Assembly (NCBI GenBank): GCA_041302975.1
Contig: JBFYQC010000067.1
Coordinates: 1-20,030 of the forward strand
From: UBA6183 sp041302975
Lineage (GTDB): Bacteria > Bacteroidota > Bacteroidia > UKL13-3
DNA: 20,030 nt
Direction of reading: 5' to 3'
The notes beneath the pieces were generated by a model, which saw only the letters and a program-made list of their open reading frames with translations, did not search any database and had not been told where the DNA came from. The first letter of the stretch is position 1. Every line of letters starts with the position of its first letter. Shown here in pieces: positions 8,314 through 15,225 of the stretch. Position numbers and translations under genes: made by a program.

Positions 8314-8348
8314 AAAACAAAAGGACGACTTTTTGCGAAGCCGTCCTT
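8314..8348 (-). terminator. Terminator-like hairpin in the gap between the OmpA-family genes
   Basis: Read on the minus strand, AAGGACG/CGTCCTT (8342-8348 with 8321-8327) continues inward across one mismatch into three more pairs, with a 6-nt loop, and is followed by a TTTTGTTTT tail. The 8544 gene already has its own terminator at 8491-8519, so this second structure needs another transcript or acts in the leader of copy A. Confidence 0.6.
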
Positions 8349-8421
8349 AAAATGTAGTGTAATTGAGGTATAATTTGTTTGTATTATTATTACCTTTAAA
8401 CATGTTTAACCATGTTTTTTG
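8314..8421 (-). ncRNA. Candidate small RNA (unproven) between the OmpA-family genes
   Basis: This is a minus-strand stretch of about 108 nt bounded by a weak promoter (TTG 8455-8457, 19 nt, TAACTTAG 8428-8435) and the terminator-like hairpin at 8314-8348. It also contains a perfect 7-bp inverted repeat AAACATG/CATGTTT (8398-8404 with 8411-8417). I see no matching RNA family and no good ORF inside. The promoter is off consensus by one base in the -7 and lacks the first T of the -33, so this remains a hypothesis. Confidence 0.25.
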
Positions 8422-8490
8422 ATAACACTAAGTTAAGTTTATTTTACATAAAAACAACATTTATTTAAAGTTTTTTGACAGCTGTTTTAC

Positions 8491-8519
8491 AAAAAAAGCC
8501 CATGATTTCTCATGGGCTT
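8491..8519 (-). terminator. Rho-independent terminator of OmpA-family copy B
   Basis: On the minus strand a perfect 10-bp stem with arms AAGCCCATGA / TCATGGGCTT (8510-8519 with 8496-8505) and a 4-nt loop is followed by a T-run (the A7 at 8491-8497 on the plus strand). It lies 25 nt beyond the stop codon of the 8544-10592 gene. Confidence 0.9.
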
Positions 8520-8543
8520 CTTCAAAATATTTTAGTTGTTATT

Positions 8544-10592
8544 TCACCTTCTTGGTGTAGGTGTTGTTCCTGGCCTTGTTCCAGGTTTTGTTGTTCCAGG
8601 TTTTGCTTTAGGATCAATAGGTACTTCTTTTGGTTTAGGACGGTAATCGTTGCCTAATAGTTTAACAGTAGTTCTACGATTCATCTGGTGTTCTTCTTCA
8701 GTACACTGACGTTTTACGTAGTTGCCTTCGCAAGCACAATCATTAACCAATTTACTTTCACCATAACCTTTAGCTACCAAACGTGCCGAATCAATACCTT
8801 GACGAATGATATATGCAACAGCAGAATCAGCACGTCTTTGTGATAGGTTTTCGTTGTATGAAGAATCAGCACGACAATCGGTATGTGAACCTAGTTCAAT
8901 ACGAACTTTAGGATAACGATTTAATGTAATTACCAATGAATCTAAGATTCTTGCGGCATCAGGACGAATATTGGCTTTATCCAAATCATAATAAATACCT
9001 TCTACCTTAATTGCATTTTCGTAATCAAATGGATTAAGGTCTAAGTCTTGAACCAAGTCAGTTGAAACCACTAAACCTTTTGTAGTTTGGAATGCAATTT
9101 TACTGTCGTAATAATCTTCATGAGAACCAAACAATTCCACATCAGTTTTTGGTTTAAGGTTTACTTTGTAAGCACCTACAGCATCTGTTTTAATTACAAT
9201 TTTACCCGTATCAGAGCTGGTAGTTAAAGTTACATAAGTATTAGCTAAAAATTGTTTAGTTTTCATATCACGTGCCACACCACTTAATGTAAATACCAAC
9301 GGATCCATATAAAAACGCCAAATATCATCTTGCCCTTTTGAACCTTCACGGTTACTAGCTAAATATCCACTTTCTTTATCTTTTGATAATACAATAGAAA
9401 AATCGTCACCACCTGAATTGATTGGAGATTTCATATTTACAGGTGTGCTCCAATCTGTTGTTGAGCCCGTTGTGTAAAAAATATCCATAGCACCAATTCC
9501 TGTGTGTCCATTTGAAGAGAAGTATAAAGTTCCATCTTCGTGTATAAATGGATAAACTTCGTCTTTATCTGTATTAACTGTAGGACCTAGATTTACTGGA
9601 TCGCCCCAGGTTTTACTACGTTTACTATATGTTACATACCAAATATCTTTTCCTCCTTCGCCACCCGGCATATCAGAAGAAAAATACATAATTTGGTTAT
9701 CTTTAGTTAATGACGGATGACCACTATTAAAAGAATCAGAAGTAAACTCTAAAGGTTTGACATCAGTCCATTCTTGGCCTGATAAAGTGGCTGTCCAAAT
9801 GCGGCAAAATTTACCTTTACCATCTTTACCATTACATTGGGTAAAATACATAGTCCCACCTTTACTATCGAAAGATGCAGTACCATCATTATATGGAGAA
9901 TTTACTTTGTCTTTGTCAACCAAAGCAGGCGTTTCGTATTTAATGTTATTCGGGTTTTTTCGGTCTATTTTATACCTTACTTTGTATACATCGGTAAAAA
10001 AATTTGCTGTCCAACCATAGGCTTTATTACTGGCCCCTTTTTCTCTATCACTTGTAAAATAAAGTTGGTCCTTTTTGTAATACATAGGAGCAAAGTCACT
10101 CCATTTGCTATTGATGGATTTTAAGTTTTCAACCTTGTAACGTGTTTTTTCGTTTTTCCATTTTAAAGCTAATTCGCAACCACGAATTTTATTGTCAATC
10201 TTGGTATCACCCGGAGCTAATTTTTTGTAGTTGTTATACTCAATTATCGCTTCAGAAAAACGACCTTGTGCTTTAATGGTTTCGGCTAATTTTAATTGTG
10301 CTTCAACATTTTTAGGATCTGCCTTAACCGTTTTTTTATACCAACCCTCAGCATTTTTCATGTCGTTGGCCATATAGTAACATTCGGCCGTTTGAAAGCA
10401 TGCCTCGTTTTTTTCGTCTTTATTTTTTGTCTTGCTGTATACGGCTTTGTAATTCCCACCGGCTACGGCATACTCCTTTTTGGCTAAAGCCTCGCGTGCC
10501 GCTTGCATAGAGCCTTTTTTAGCTCCACACGAGAACATTGTTGCGATTAGCATAACAGCAAGGAAAGAGAAAATAATGTTACTTTTTTTCAT
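8544..10592 (-). CDS. OmpA-family lipoprotein with TPR, beta-propeller and regulatory-like domains (PorE-like), copy B
   Basis: A 682-residue paralogue of the downstream gene, predicted to be a lipoprotein. The N-terminus MKKSNIIFSFLAVMLIATMFSC puts the lipidated Cys at 22, followed by GAKKGS without acidic residues. TPR-like helices cover about 28-145, and a PD40-type beta-propeller about 160-428 (LYFTSDREKG 177-186, IMYFSSDMPGGEGGKDIWYV 301-320, GTLYFSSNGHTGIGAMDIFY 354-373). A regulatory-like domain covers about 434-520, and an OmpA C-terminal domain about 530-650 with GSHTDCRADSSYN (568-580), LSQRRA (583-588) and MNRRTTVKL (637-645). The extreme C-terminus is a Pro/Thr/Lys-rich tail (about 651-682) absent from copy A. 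The layout TPR, propeller, regulatory-like, OmpA plus lipid anchor is that described for PorE (PG1058). Orthology to PorE is likely but unproven, since Bacteroidota have many such paralogues. Confidence 0.9.
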   Translation of the reverse strand: MKKSNIIFSFLAVMLIATMFSCGAKKGSMQAAREALAKKEYAVAGGNYKAVYSKTKNKDEKNEACFQTAECYYMANDMKNAEGWYKKTVKADPKNVEAQLKLAETIKAQGRFSEAIIEYNNYKKLAPGDTKIDNKIRGCELALKWKNEKTRYKVENLKSINSKWSDFAPMYYKKDQLYFTSDREKGASNKAYGWTANFFTDVYKVRYKIDRKNPNNIKYETPALVDKDKVNSPYNDGTASFDSKGGTMYFTQCNGKDGKGKFCRIWTATLSGQEWTDVKPLEFTSDSFNSGHPSLTKDNQIMYFSSDMPGGEGGKDIWYVTYSKRSKTWGDPVNLGPTVNTDKDEVYPFIHEDGTLYFSSNGHTGIGAMDIFYTTGSTTDWSTPVNMKSPINSGGDDFSIVLSKDKESGYLASNREGSKGQDDIWRFYMDPLVFTLSGVARDMKTKQFLANTYVTLTTSSDTGKIVIKTDAVGAYKVNLKPKTDVELFGSHEDYYDSKIAFQTTKGLVVSTDLVQDLDLNPFDYENAIKVEGIYYDLDKANIRPDAARILDSLVITLNRYPKVRIELGSHTDCRADSSYNENLSQRRADSAVAYIIRQGIDSARLVAKGYGESKLVNDCACEGNYVKRQCTEEEHQMNRRTTVKLLGNDYRPKPKEVPIDPKAKPGTTKPGTRPGTTPTPRR

Positions 10593-10720
10593 TGTATAAA
10601 TGTCGGTTTTAAATACGCTTAATACTTATTTCGTATAAAATGTTTAAGCTAATATAAACACAAAATATTTAAAATATCAAGCGTATTTTACTGGGAAGCT
10701 AAAATGAGTGATGATTTACC

Positions 10721-12907
10721 TTACTTTATAAACAGTAACTCTCTGTATTTCGGCAACTTCCACAAATCATCTTCAATCATAAATTCTAACGCATCACTTG
10801 CATTTCTTATTACATCAAACAATGGTTTTACTTTGTGACAGAAAGCTAATGCGCGTTTGTGTGTATTTTCAATATGATGTGCCTTTTCTGTTTCAGCTAC
10901 CAATTTTTGAACATAAATATGAATGGTATTGATGTGCTTTGATATGGTTTGAACCATTTCAAACTGCGCACCATAATGTGATTTTGGTACACCTGCCGTT
11001 TTAAGACTTGAAATACATGCAGCTAATTTTGTTTGATACTCAACCGCAGCAGGAATAACGTGTGAAGTAGCTAATTGTGCCATCACTTTGGCTTCAATGT
11101 CAATTTTTTTCACATAACTTTCTTGCATAATATCATAACGGGCTTCCAATTCGCGTACATCAAAAATGTTGTTATCGCTGAATAATTTTTTTGAAGCCGG
11201 TTCGATGTATGCATTTAAAGCTTCAGGCGTTGTTTTAACATTACTTAATCCACGTTTTTTAGCTTCTTTCACCCACTCATCTCCATAACCGTTTCCTTCA
11301 AAAAGAATTTTTTTACTGGCCGTGTAGTATCCTTTCAATACATCTAAAATAGCGTCTTCTTTCTTTTTACCCTTTTTAATTTGCGCGTCAACATCTGCTT
11401 TAAACACTTTTAATTGCTCAGCCATAATGGTGTTTAAAACAATCATTGCATTTGCAGAATTTGCAGAAGAACCTACTGCACGAAACTCAAATTTATTTCC
11501 GGTAAATGCAAACGGAGATGTTCTATTTCTATCTGTATTATCTAATAAAATTTCAGGAATTTTTTGAATATCAATGGTGGTTTTTGATGTTTTTAAAGCT
11601 GCTTTAGCTTTGGTTGATACCAACTCTTCTAGAACTTGGGTTAATTGTGTACCTATAAATACCGACATAATTGCAGGTGGCGCCTCGTTTGCGCCTAAAC
11701 GATGGTCGTTTGATGCGGATGCAATACTTGCACGCAATAAATCGGCATGGTTATGAACTGCTTTAATGGTATTGATAAAAAATGTTAAAAACTGTAAGTT
11801 GGTGTGTGGTGTTTTACCCGGTGCCAACAAATTAACTCCTGTATTGGTAATTAAACTCCAGTTGTTGTGTTTGCCACTACCGTTTACACCAGCAAATGGT
11901 TTTTCGTGTAGCAATACTTTTAAACCGTGCTTAACAGCTACTTTATCCATCACATCCATTAATAGCTGATTATGATCGATGGCTAAGTTTACTTCTTCAA
12001 AATTTGGTGCGCACTCAAACTGACCAGGAGCAACTTCGTTGTGACGTGTTTTTAGTGGAATACCTAATTTGTAACACTCTACTTCAAACTCAACCATAAA
12101 GTCTAATACCCTAGGAGGAACAGTGCCAAAGTAATGGTCTTCCAATTGTTGTCCTTTTTCAGGTAAATGACCCAATAAGGTACGACCAGTTAACATTAAA
12201 TCGGGACGTGCATTAAAAAACGCTTCATCAACCAAAAAGTATTCTTGCTCAATACCCAAACTTGCCAATGCCTTGGTTACATTTTTATCAAAATAACTCG
12301 AGCACACATCCACCACAGCATTTTCAACTGCGTGTAATGCTTTTAACAATGGTGCTTTATAATCTAATGCTTCACCTGTGTACGAAACAAAAATGGTTGG
12401 AATGCATAACGTTTTACTATTCTCACCCTCCATTATAAATGCTGGAGATGATGGATCCCATGCGGTATATCCGCGTGCTTCAAATGTGTTTCTTAAACCA
12501 CCATTGGGAAAACTTGATGCATCTGGCTCTTGTTGAACCAATGCACTTCCTGCAAACTTTTCTATAGAACGACCATCTTCTGTTGGTTCAAAAAATGCAT
12601 CATGTTTTTCTGCAGTTGAGCCAGTTAATGGCTGAAACCAGTGCGTATAATGTGTTACACCGTGTGTCATAGCCCAGTTTTTCATACCAGATGCTACCTG
12701 ATTGGCCACCTTACGGTCTATTTTTTCGCCATGCATAATAGCGCTACAAACTGCCTCATAAGCTTCTTTATCTAAAAAGTTTTTCATCGCAGCATCGCTA
12801 AATACACGCGAATTATAATAATCAGACACTACCGTTGATGGTATATTGACTTTAACACTAGTACGGTTAAGTACTCTTTCAATTGCTTTAAAACGTAATG
12901 AAGACAT
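10721..12907 (-). CDS. glnN: Type III glutamine synthetase
   Basis: ATP-dependent ligation of ammonium to glutamate by the large GSIII form (EC 6.3.1.2), a cytoplasmic enzyme of nitrogen assimilation widespread in Bacteroidota. The 728 residues match GSIII, which is far longer than the approximately 470-residue GSI. The N-terminal GSIII-specific region (about 1-200) includes THYTHWFQPLTGSTAEKHDA (85-104). The catalytic domain has GIEQEYFLVD (218-227), KTRHNEVAPGQFECAPNFEE (286-305), the ammonia/glutamate site FAGVNGSGKHNNWS (338-351) and NDHRLGANEAPPAIMSVFIG (400-419). The C-terminal helical region runs to 728. The ATG at 12907 gives the usual MSSLRFKAIERV start. It is divergent from a small XRE regulator across a 211-bp region with several palindromes. 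No strong terminator lies in the 128-nt gap to the OmpA-family lipoprotein on the same strand, so some read-through is possible. Confidence 0.97.
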   Translation of the reverse strand: MSSLRFKAIERVLNRTSVKVNIPSTVVSDYYNSRVFSDAAMKNFLDKEAYEAVCSAIMHGEKIDRKVANQVASGMKNWAMTHGVTHYTHWFQPLTGSTAEKHDAFFEPTEDGRSIEKFAGSALVQQEPDASSFPNGGLRNTFEARGYTAWDPSSPAFIMEGENSKTLCIPTIFVSYTGEALDYKAPLLKALHAVENAVVDVCSSYFDKNVTKALASLGIEQEYFLVDEAFFNARPDLMLTGRTLLGHLPEKGQQLEDHYFGTVPPRVLDFMVEFEVECYKLGIPLKTRHNEVAPGQFECAPNFEEVNLAIDHNQLLMDVMDKVAVKHGLKVLLHEKPFAGVNGSGKHNNWSLITNTGVNLLAPGKTPHTNLQFLTFFINTIKAVHNHADLLRASIASASNDHRLGANEAPPAIMSVFIGTQLTQVLEELVSTKAKAALKTSKTTIDIQKIPEILLDNTDRNRTSPFAFTGNKFEFRAVGSSANSANAMIVLNTIMAEQLKVFKADVDAQIKKGKKKEDAILDVLKGYYTASKKILFEGNGYGDEWVKEAKKRGLSNVKTTPEALNAYIEPASKKLFSDNNIFDVRELEARYDIMQESYVKKIDIEAKVMAQLATSHVIPAAVEYQTKLAACISSLKTAGVPKSHYGAQFEMVQTISKHINTIHIYVQKLVAETEKAHHIENTHKRALAFCHKVKPLFDVIRNASDALEFMIEDDLWKLPKYRELLFIK

Positions 12908-12961
12908 GTGATTGGATATTAAATTTTATCCTACAAATAACTTAACAAGTCAGATAATTAG

Positions 12962-13003
12962 CACGTTACATTTATCATCTTAACCCTCACATTTCATAAC
13001 GTG
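12962..13003. promoter_or_regulatory. Spaced inverted repeat upstream of glnN
   Basis: CACGTTA (12962-12968) and TAACGTG (12997-13003) are exact inverted copies with 28 nt between them, 55-96 bp upstream of the glnN start. They could be two operator half-sites or the base of a stem in the glnN leader. No bound factor is known from sequence alone. Confidence 0.35.
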
Positions 13004-13044
13004 TTGTAAATTAGGTAAGTTATTTTTGAATATTTATCAATTTG

Positions 13045-13115
13045 TGTATTATAATACATATAAAAATTAGTTTTTACTTTTTATCAATAATTAATATGTA
13101 TTATATTGCATAATA
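13045..13115. promoter_or_regulatory. Operator-like palindromes upstream of the XRE regulator
   Basis: TGTATTATAATACA (13045-13058) is a perfect 14-bp palindrome. TATTAT-ATTGC-ATAATA (13099-13115) is a second inverted repeat ending 3 bp before the XRE start codon. TGTATTATA occurs in both (13045 and 13097), 52 bp apart and so close to five helical turns. This spacing suits a dimeric HTH protein binding its own control region, but the DNA is very A+T-rich and chance palindromes are easy here. Confidence 0.4.
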
Positions 13116-13118
13116 AAT

Positions 13119-13322
13119 ATGGATATATCAGAAATTTCGGTTGTAATTAGAAAAAAACGCGACTTAATGGGAATTACTCAGCAAGATTTAGCCGTAAGAA
13201 GTGGTGTGCACTTACGCAGTATTAATAATATAGAAGGTGGAAAGGGAAATCCATCATTGGATACCCTGCTTAAAATTGCTGAGGTGTTGAAGCTAGAGGT
13301 GATTGTAAGGTCGCAATTGTAA
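13119..13322 (+). CDS. HipB-like XRE-family transcriptional regulator (orphan)
   Basis: A 67-residue DNA-binding protein that is essentially one Cro/C1-type helix-turn-helix domain. The HTH covers about 5-60: VIRKKRDLMGITQQDLAVRS (9-28), turn and recognition helix VHLRSINNIEGGKGNPSLDT (30-49), then LLKIAEVLKLEVIV. The sequence resembles the y4mF/HipB subgroup (TIGR03070), small regulators usually encoded just before a HipA-type kinase, which they bind and neutralise. Here no hipA-like gene follows; the next 375 bp hold only hairpin repeats and the GAPDH terminator. It could be a solo regulator or the remnant of a toxin-antitoxin pair. Palindromes directly upstream suggest autoregulation. Its divergent neighbour is glnN, a possible but untested target. 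Confidence 0.85.
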   Translation: MDISEISVVIRKKRDLMGITQQDLAVRSGVHLRSINNIEGGKGNPSLDTLLKIAEVLKLEVIVRSQL

Positions 13323-13360
13323 ATGGCTACTTTGGTTAATCATCTGTTGGAGGGAAAGAA

Positions 13361-13579
13361 TAATGTCACCCTTTCAGGGTTAGGTTGAATGTTCTTTGTT
13401 GGGGGGTAGTGTAATGTCACCCTTTCAGGGTTTTAGCAGCGCCCTATATTTTATTGTACAATCATGTCATCCCTTCTGGATTGGATTTGGTCTTCTGAAC
13501 TTGAGAGATTACAGATACAAAGATTCTACGCAGCGATTTATATTTATCGTACAATCATGTCATCTCTTCTGGATTAGAT
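13361..13579. repeat. Array of four degenerate REP-like hairpin repeats
   Basis: Two identical 21-bp copies (13361-13381 and 13412-13432) carry TGTCACCCTTTCAGGGTT. Two 31-bp copies differing at two positions (13456-13486 and 13549-13579) carry TGTCATCCCTTCTGGATT and TGTCATCTCTTCTGGATT. All share TGTCA and then a small stem: ACCCT-TTC-AGGGT in the first pair, ATCC...GGAT in the second. The TGTCA boxes start at 13364, 13415, 13465 and 13558, i.e. spacings of 51, 50 and 93. The last two copies are also similar upstream (GCAGCG ... TATATTT ... GTACAATC). No transposase or Cas gene is near. Open frames across this stretch are translations of the repeats and are not called as genes. Apart from the array and the terminator at 13641-13678, the intergenic region 13323-13697 shows nothing else. 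Confidence 0.75.
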
Positions 13580-13640
13580 CATGGATATACATTGTGGGTT
13601 AGACCAAGTATTTATTTCTTTTGAGTTAACTAAGGTCAAT

Positions 13641-13678
13641 AAAAAAACCGCCTTTTCAATAATTGACAAGGCGGTTTT
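13641..13678 (-). terminator. Rho-independent terminator of the GAPDH gene
   Basis: On the minus strand AAAACCGCCTT pairs with AAGGCGGTTTT (13668-13678 with 13644-13654). The stem continues past one mismatch into four more pairs, has a 3-nt loop and is followed by a T-run (the A7 at 13641-13647 on the plus strand). It lies 20 nt beyond the stop codon. Confidence 0.92.
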
Positions 13679-13697
13679 AAATGTTATGGGGTACTGA

Positions 13698-14696
13698 TTA
13701 TTTTACAGTATCCATGTGGCAAATTAAATCAACCAATTTGTTTGAATAACCCCACTCGTTATCGTACCAGCTAACAACTTTTACGAAGTTATCAGTTAAT
13801 GATATACCTGCTTTTGCATCAAAAATTGAAGTACGTGCATCACCCAAGAAATCGTTTGAAACTACTTCATCTTCAGTGTATCCTAAAATGCCTTTCAATT
13901 CGTTTTCGCTGGCCTTTTTCATTACCGCTTTAATTTCTTCGTAGCTTGCACCTTTGTTTAAACGACAAGTTAAATCAACCACAGAAACATTTGCAGTTGG
14001 AACACGGAAACTCATACCAGTTAATTTTCCTTTTAATTCAGGAATAACTAAACCTACTGCTTTAGCAGCACCTGTTGATGAAGGGATGATGTTTTGATAA
14101 GCACCACGACCACCTCTCCAATCTTTAGCAGATGGACCATCAACAGTTTTTTGGGTTGCAGTAACAGCGTGGACTGTTGTCATTAAACCTTCTACAATAC
14201 CAAAGTTATCGTTTAATACTTTAGCTACAGGAGCCAAGCAGTTTGTTGTACAAGATGCGTTTGAAACCACACTCATATCTGCAGTATATTTATCGCTATT
14301 AACACCCATCACAAAAGTTGGGGTATCATCTTTTGCAGGCGCGCTCATGATAACACGTTTAGCACCAGCCTTGATATGTAAAGCGGCTTTGTCTTTTTCT
14401 AAAAATAAACCTGTAGACTCAACAATGTACTCTGCACCAATCTCATCCCATTTTAAGTTAGCAGGATCTTTCTCGGCTGTTACACGGATTTTTTTACCGT
14501 TTACTACCAACATACCACCTTCAACTGAAACTTCGCCATTGAAACGGCCGTGAGTTGAATCGTATTTTAACATGTAGGCCATGTAATCAACTTCTATTAA
14601 ATCGTTGATTCCTACAATTTCTACTTTAGGGTTATTGATGGCAGCCCTGAAAACCAAACGACCGATACGGCCAAAACCATTGATTCCTATTTTCAT
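13698..14696 (-). CDS. gap: Glyceraldehyde-3-phosphate dehydrogenase, type I
   Basis: Phosphorylating GAPDH (EC 1.2.1.12), which converts glyceraldehyde-3-phosphate, NAD and phosphate to 1,3-bisphosphoglycerate in glycolysis and the reverse in gluconeogenesis. Length 332 is standard. The Rossmann motif GINGFGRIGR is at 4-13. Asp32 in GINDL and Pro188 in VDGPSAKDW are the usual signs of NAD rather than NADP preference. Catalytic Cys149 lies in SNASCTTNCLAP (145-156) and its partner His176 in TTVHAVTATQ (173-182). Phosphate-site segments include PSSTGAAKAVG (205-215) and SFRVPTANVSVVDL (229-242), and the end WYDNEWGYSN (310-319) is conserved. The ATG at 14696 gives the canonical MKIGINGFGRIG start. 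Transcription starts from a consensus promoter at 14736-14766 and ends at a strong terminator, so the gene is monocistronic. Confidence 0.98.
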   Translation of the reverse strand: MKIGINGFGRIGRLVFRAAINNPKVEIVGINDLIEVDYMAYMLKYDSTHGRFNGEVSVEGGMLVVNGKKIRVTAEKDPANLKWDEIGAEYIVESTGLFLEKDKAALHIKAGAKRVIMSAPAKDDTPTFVMGVNSDKYTADMSVVSNASCTTNCLAPVAKVLNDNFGIVEGLMTTVHAVTATQKTVDGPSAKDWRGGRGAYQNIIPSSTGAAKAVGLVIPELKGKLTGMSFRVPTANVSVVDLTCRLNKGASYEEIKAVMKKASENELKGILGYTEDEVVSNDFLGDARTSIFDAKAGISLTDNFVKVVSWYDNEWGYSNKLVDLICHMDTVK

Positions 14697-14735
14697 GTTG
14701 TGATGTTTAAGGATGTAATTAATGTTTAACTAGCG

Positions 14736-14766
14736 CAAAGGTACCCTTTGAAATTTTTTTTACAAA
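14736..14766 (-). promoter_or_regulatory. Promoter of the GAPDH gene
   Basis: On the minus strand: TTTG (14763-14766), a 19-nt spacer and TACCTTTG (14736-14743), an exact consensus match. The predicted start is near 14730, with a leader of about 33 nt. Its -33 box lies 4 bp from the -33 box of the divergent tRNA-Glu promoter. Confidence 0.8.
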
Positions 14767-14770
14767 TTAT

Positions 14771-14800
14771 TTTGCATTTTAAAAAATGTACTTACATTTG
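14771..14800 (+). promoter_or_regulatory. Promoter of tRNA-Glu
   Basis: TTTG (14771-14774), an 18-nt spacer and TACATTTG (14793-14800), an exact consensus match. Transcription should begin near 14807, about 14 nt before the mature tRNA 5' end. Confidence 0.78.
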
Positions 14801-14820
14801 CACTCCCGAAAACAACAAAT

Positions 14821-14892
14821 GGTCCGTTGGTCAATCGGTTAAGACGCTTCCCTTTCACGGAAGAATGAGGGGTTCGATTCCCCTACGGACTA
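14821..14892 (+). tRNA. tRNA-Glu (anticodon TTC)
   Basis: A complete cloverleaf can be folded. The acceptor GGTCCGT pairs with ACGGACT (14885-14891), with a G-U pair at the end. The D arm is GTC...GAC (14830-14845). The anticodon stem CTTCC/GGAAG encloses loop CTTTCAC, giving anticodon TTC (Glu). The T arm AGGGG/CCCCT has loop TTCGATT. The discriminator base is A14892, and CCA is not encoded (CAA follows). It is flanked by a consensus promoter and its own terminator, so it is a single-gene unit divergent from GAPDH. Confidence 0.96.
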
Positions 14893-14901
14893 CAAAAATG
14901 C

Positions 14902-14930
14902 AAAGCTTCACTTTTAGTGAGGCTTTTTTT
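14902..14930 (+). terminator. Terminator of tRNA-Glu
   Basis: The 11-bp stem AAAGCTTCACT / AGTGAGGCTTT (14902-14912 with 14916-14926) has one G-U pair and a TTT loop, and the T-run extends to 14930. It begins 9 nt after the tRNA 3' end. Confidence 0.88.
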
Positions 14931-14970
14931 GTGCTATAACACTTAGTTCTACGAAAAGGTTTTTTGAATA

Positions 14971-14994
14971 GCATTTTTGTAGTCATAGGGGAAT
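14971..14994 (-). repeat. Inverted partial copy of the tRNA-Glu 3' end and its flank
   Basis: The reverse complement of 14877-14901 (T loop, T stem, acceptor 3' strand, discriminator base and nine flanking bases) reappears here. It matches throughout except that the CG at the acceptor is replaced by a single A. The two copies are inverted and separated by 69 nt that include the tRNA terminator. The match includes bases outside the tRNA, so it is a copy of the locus rather than a generic tRNA-like motif. Confidence 0.7.
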
Positions 14995-15225
14995 GACAGC
15001 CCCACGGTCACGCTCCTAGTAACTAAATGATAAACTTACTAAAGTTACCTTCATCATTTAATGCTTTCGTTAAGAGAATATTCCCTTAAAATAATTATAC
15101 AGTTATAGTAAAACAGCCAATAAAAAATCACCTTTTAAAGTTCTAATTAACTAATACAACAACCAGTGAAGTAAAATACCCGCATTTATCTATGTGATAA
15201 TTTTCTTCTTGGAAAAATTCTAGAA
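14995..15225. other. Intergenic stretch with no recognised gene
   Basis: This lies between the inverted tRNA-end copy and the TPR-gene promoter. It is A+T-rich apart from a short G+C-richer segment near 14997-15028 that adjoins the inverted copy. I see no convincing ORF, RNA family or terminator. Confidence 0.5.

Noticed and set aside
6314..10592. Complete type IX secretion locus
   Set aside because: Only PorE-like architecture is visible; no PorP/SprF, PorK/L/M/N, Sov/SprA or C-terminal sorting-domain proteins are in the window.
13361..13579. CRISPR array
   Set aside because: There are only four diverged copies with uneven spacing, similarity extends into the spacers of the last two, and no cas genes are nearby.
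13396..13602. 68-residue open frame across the repeat array
   Set aside because: It is a translation of the hairpin repeats (the motif FIVQSCH recurs because the DNA repeats), with no conserved domain.
14748..14939. 63-residue open frame on the plus strand
   Set aside because: It runs straight through the tRNA-Glu gene, its promoter and its terminator.
14821..14994. tRNA-targeted integrative element with att sites
   Set aside because: The second tRNA-end copy is inverted rather than direct, only 24 bp long, and no integrase or cargo lies between or near the copies.
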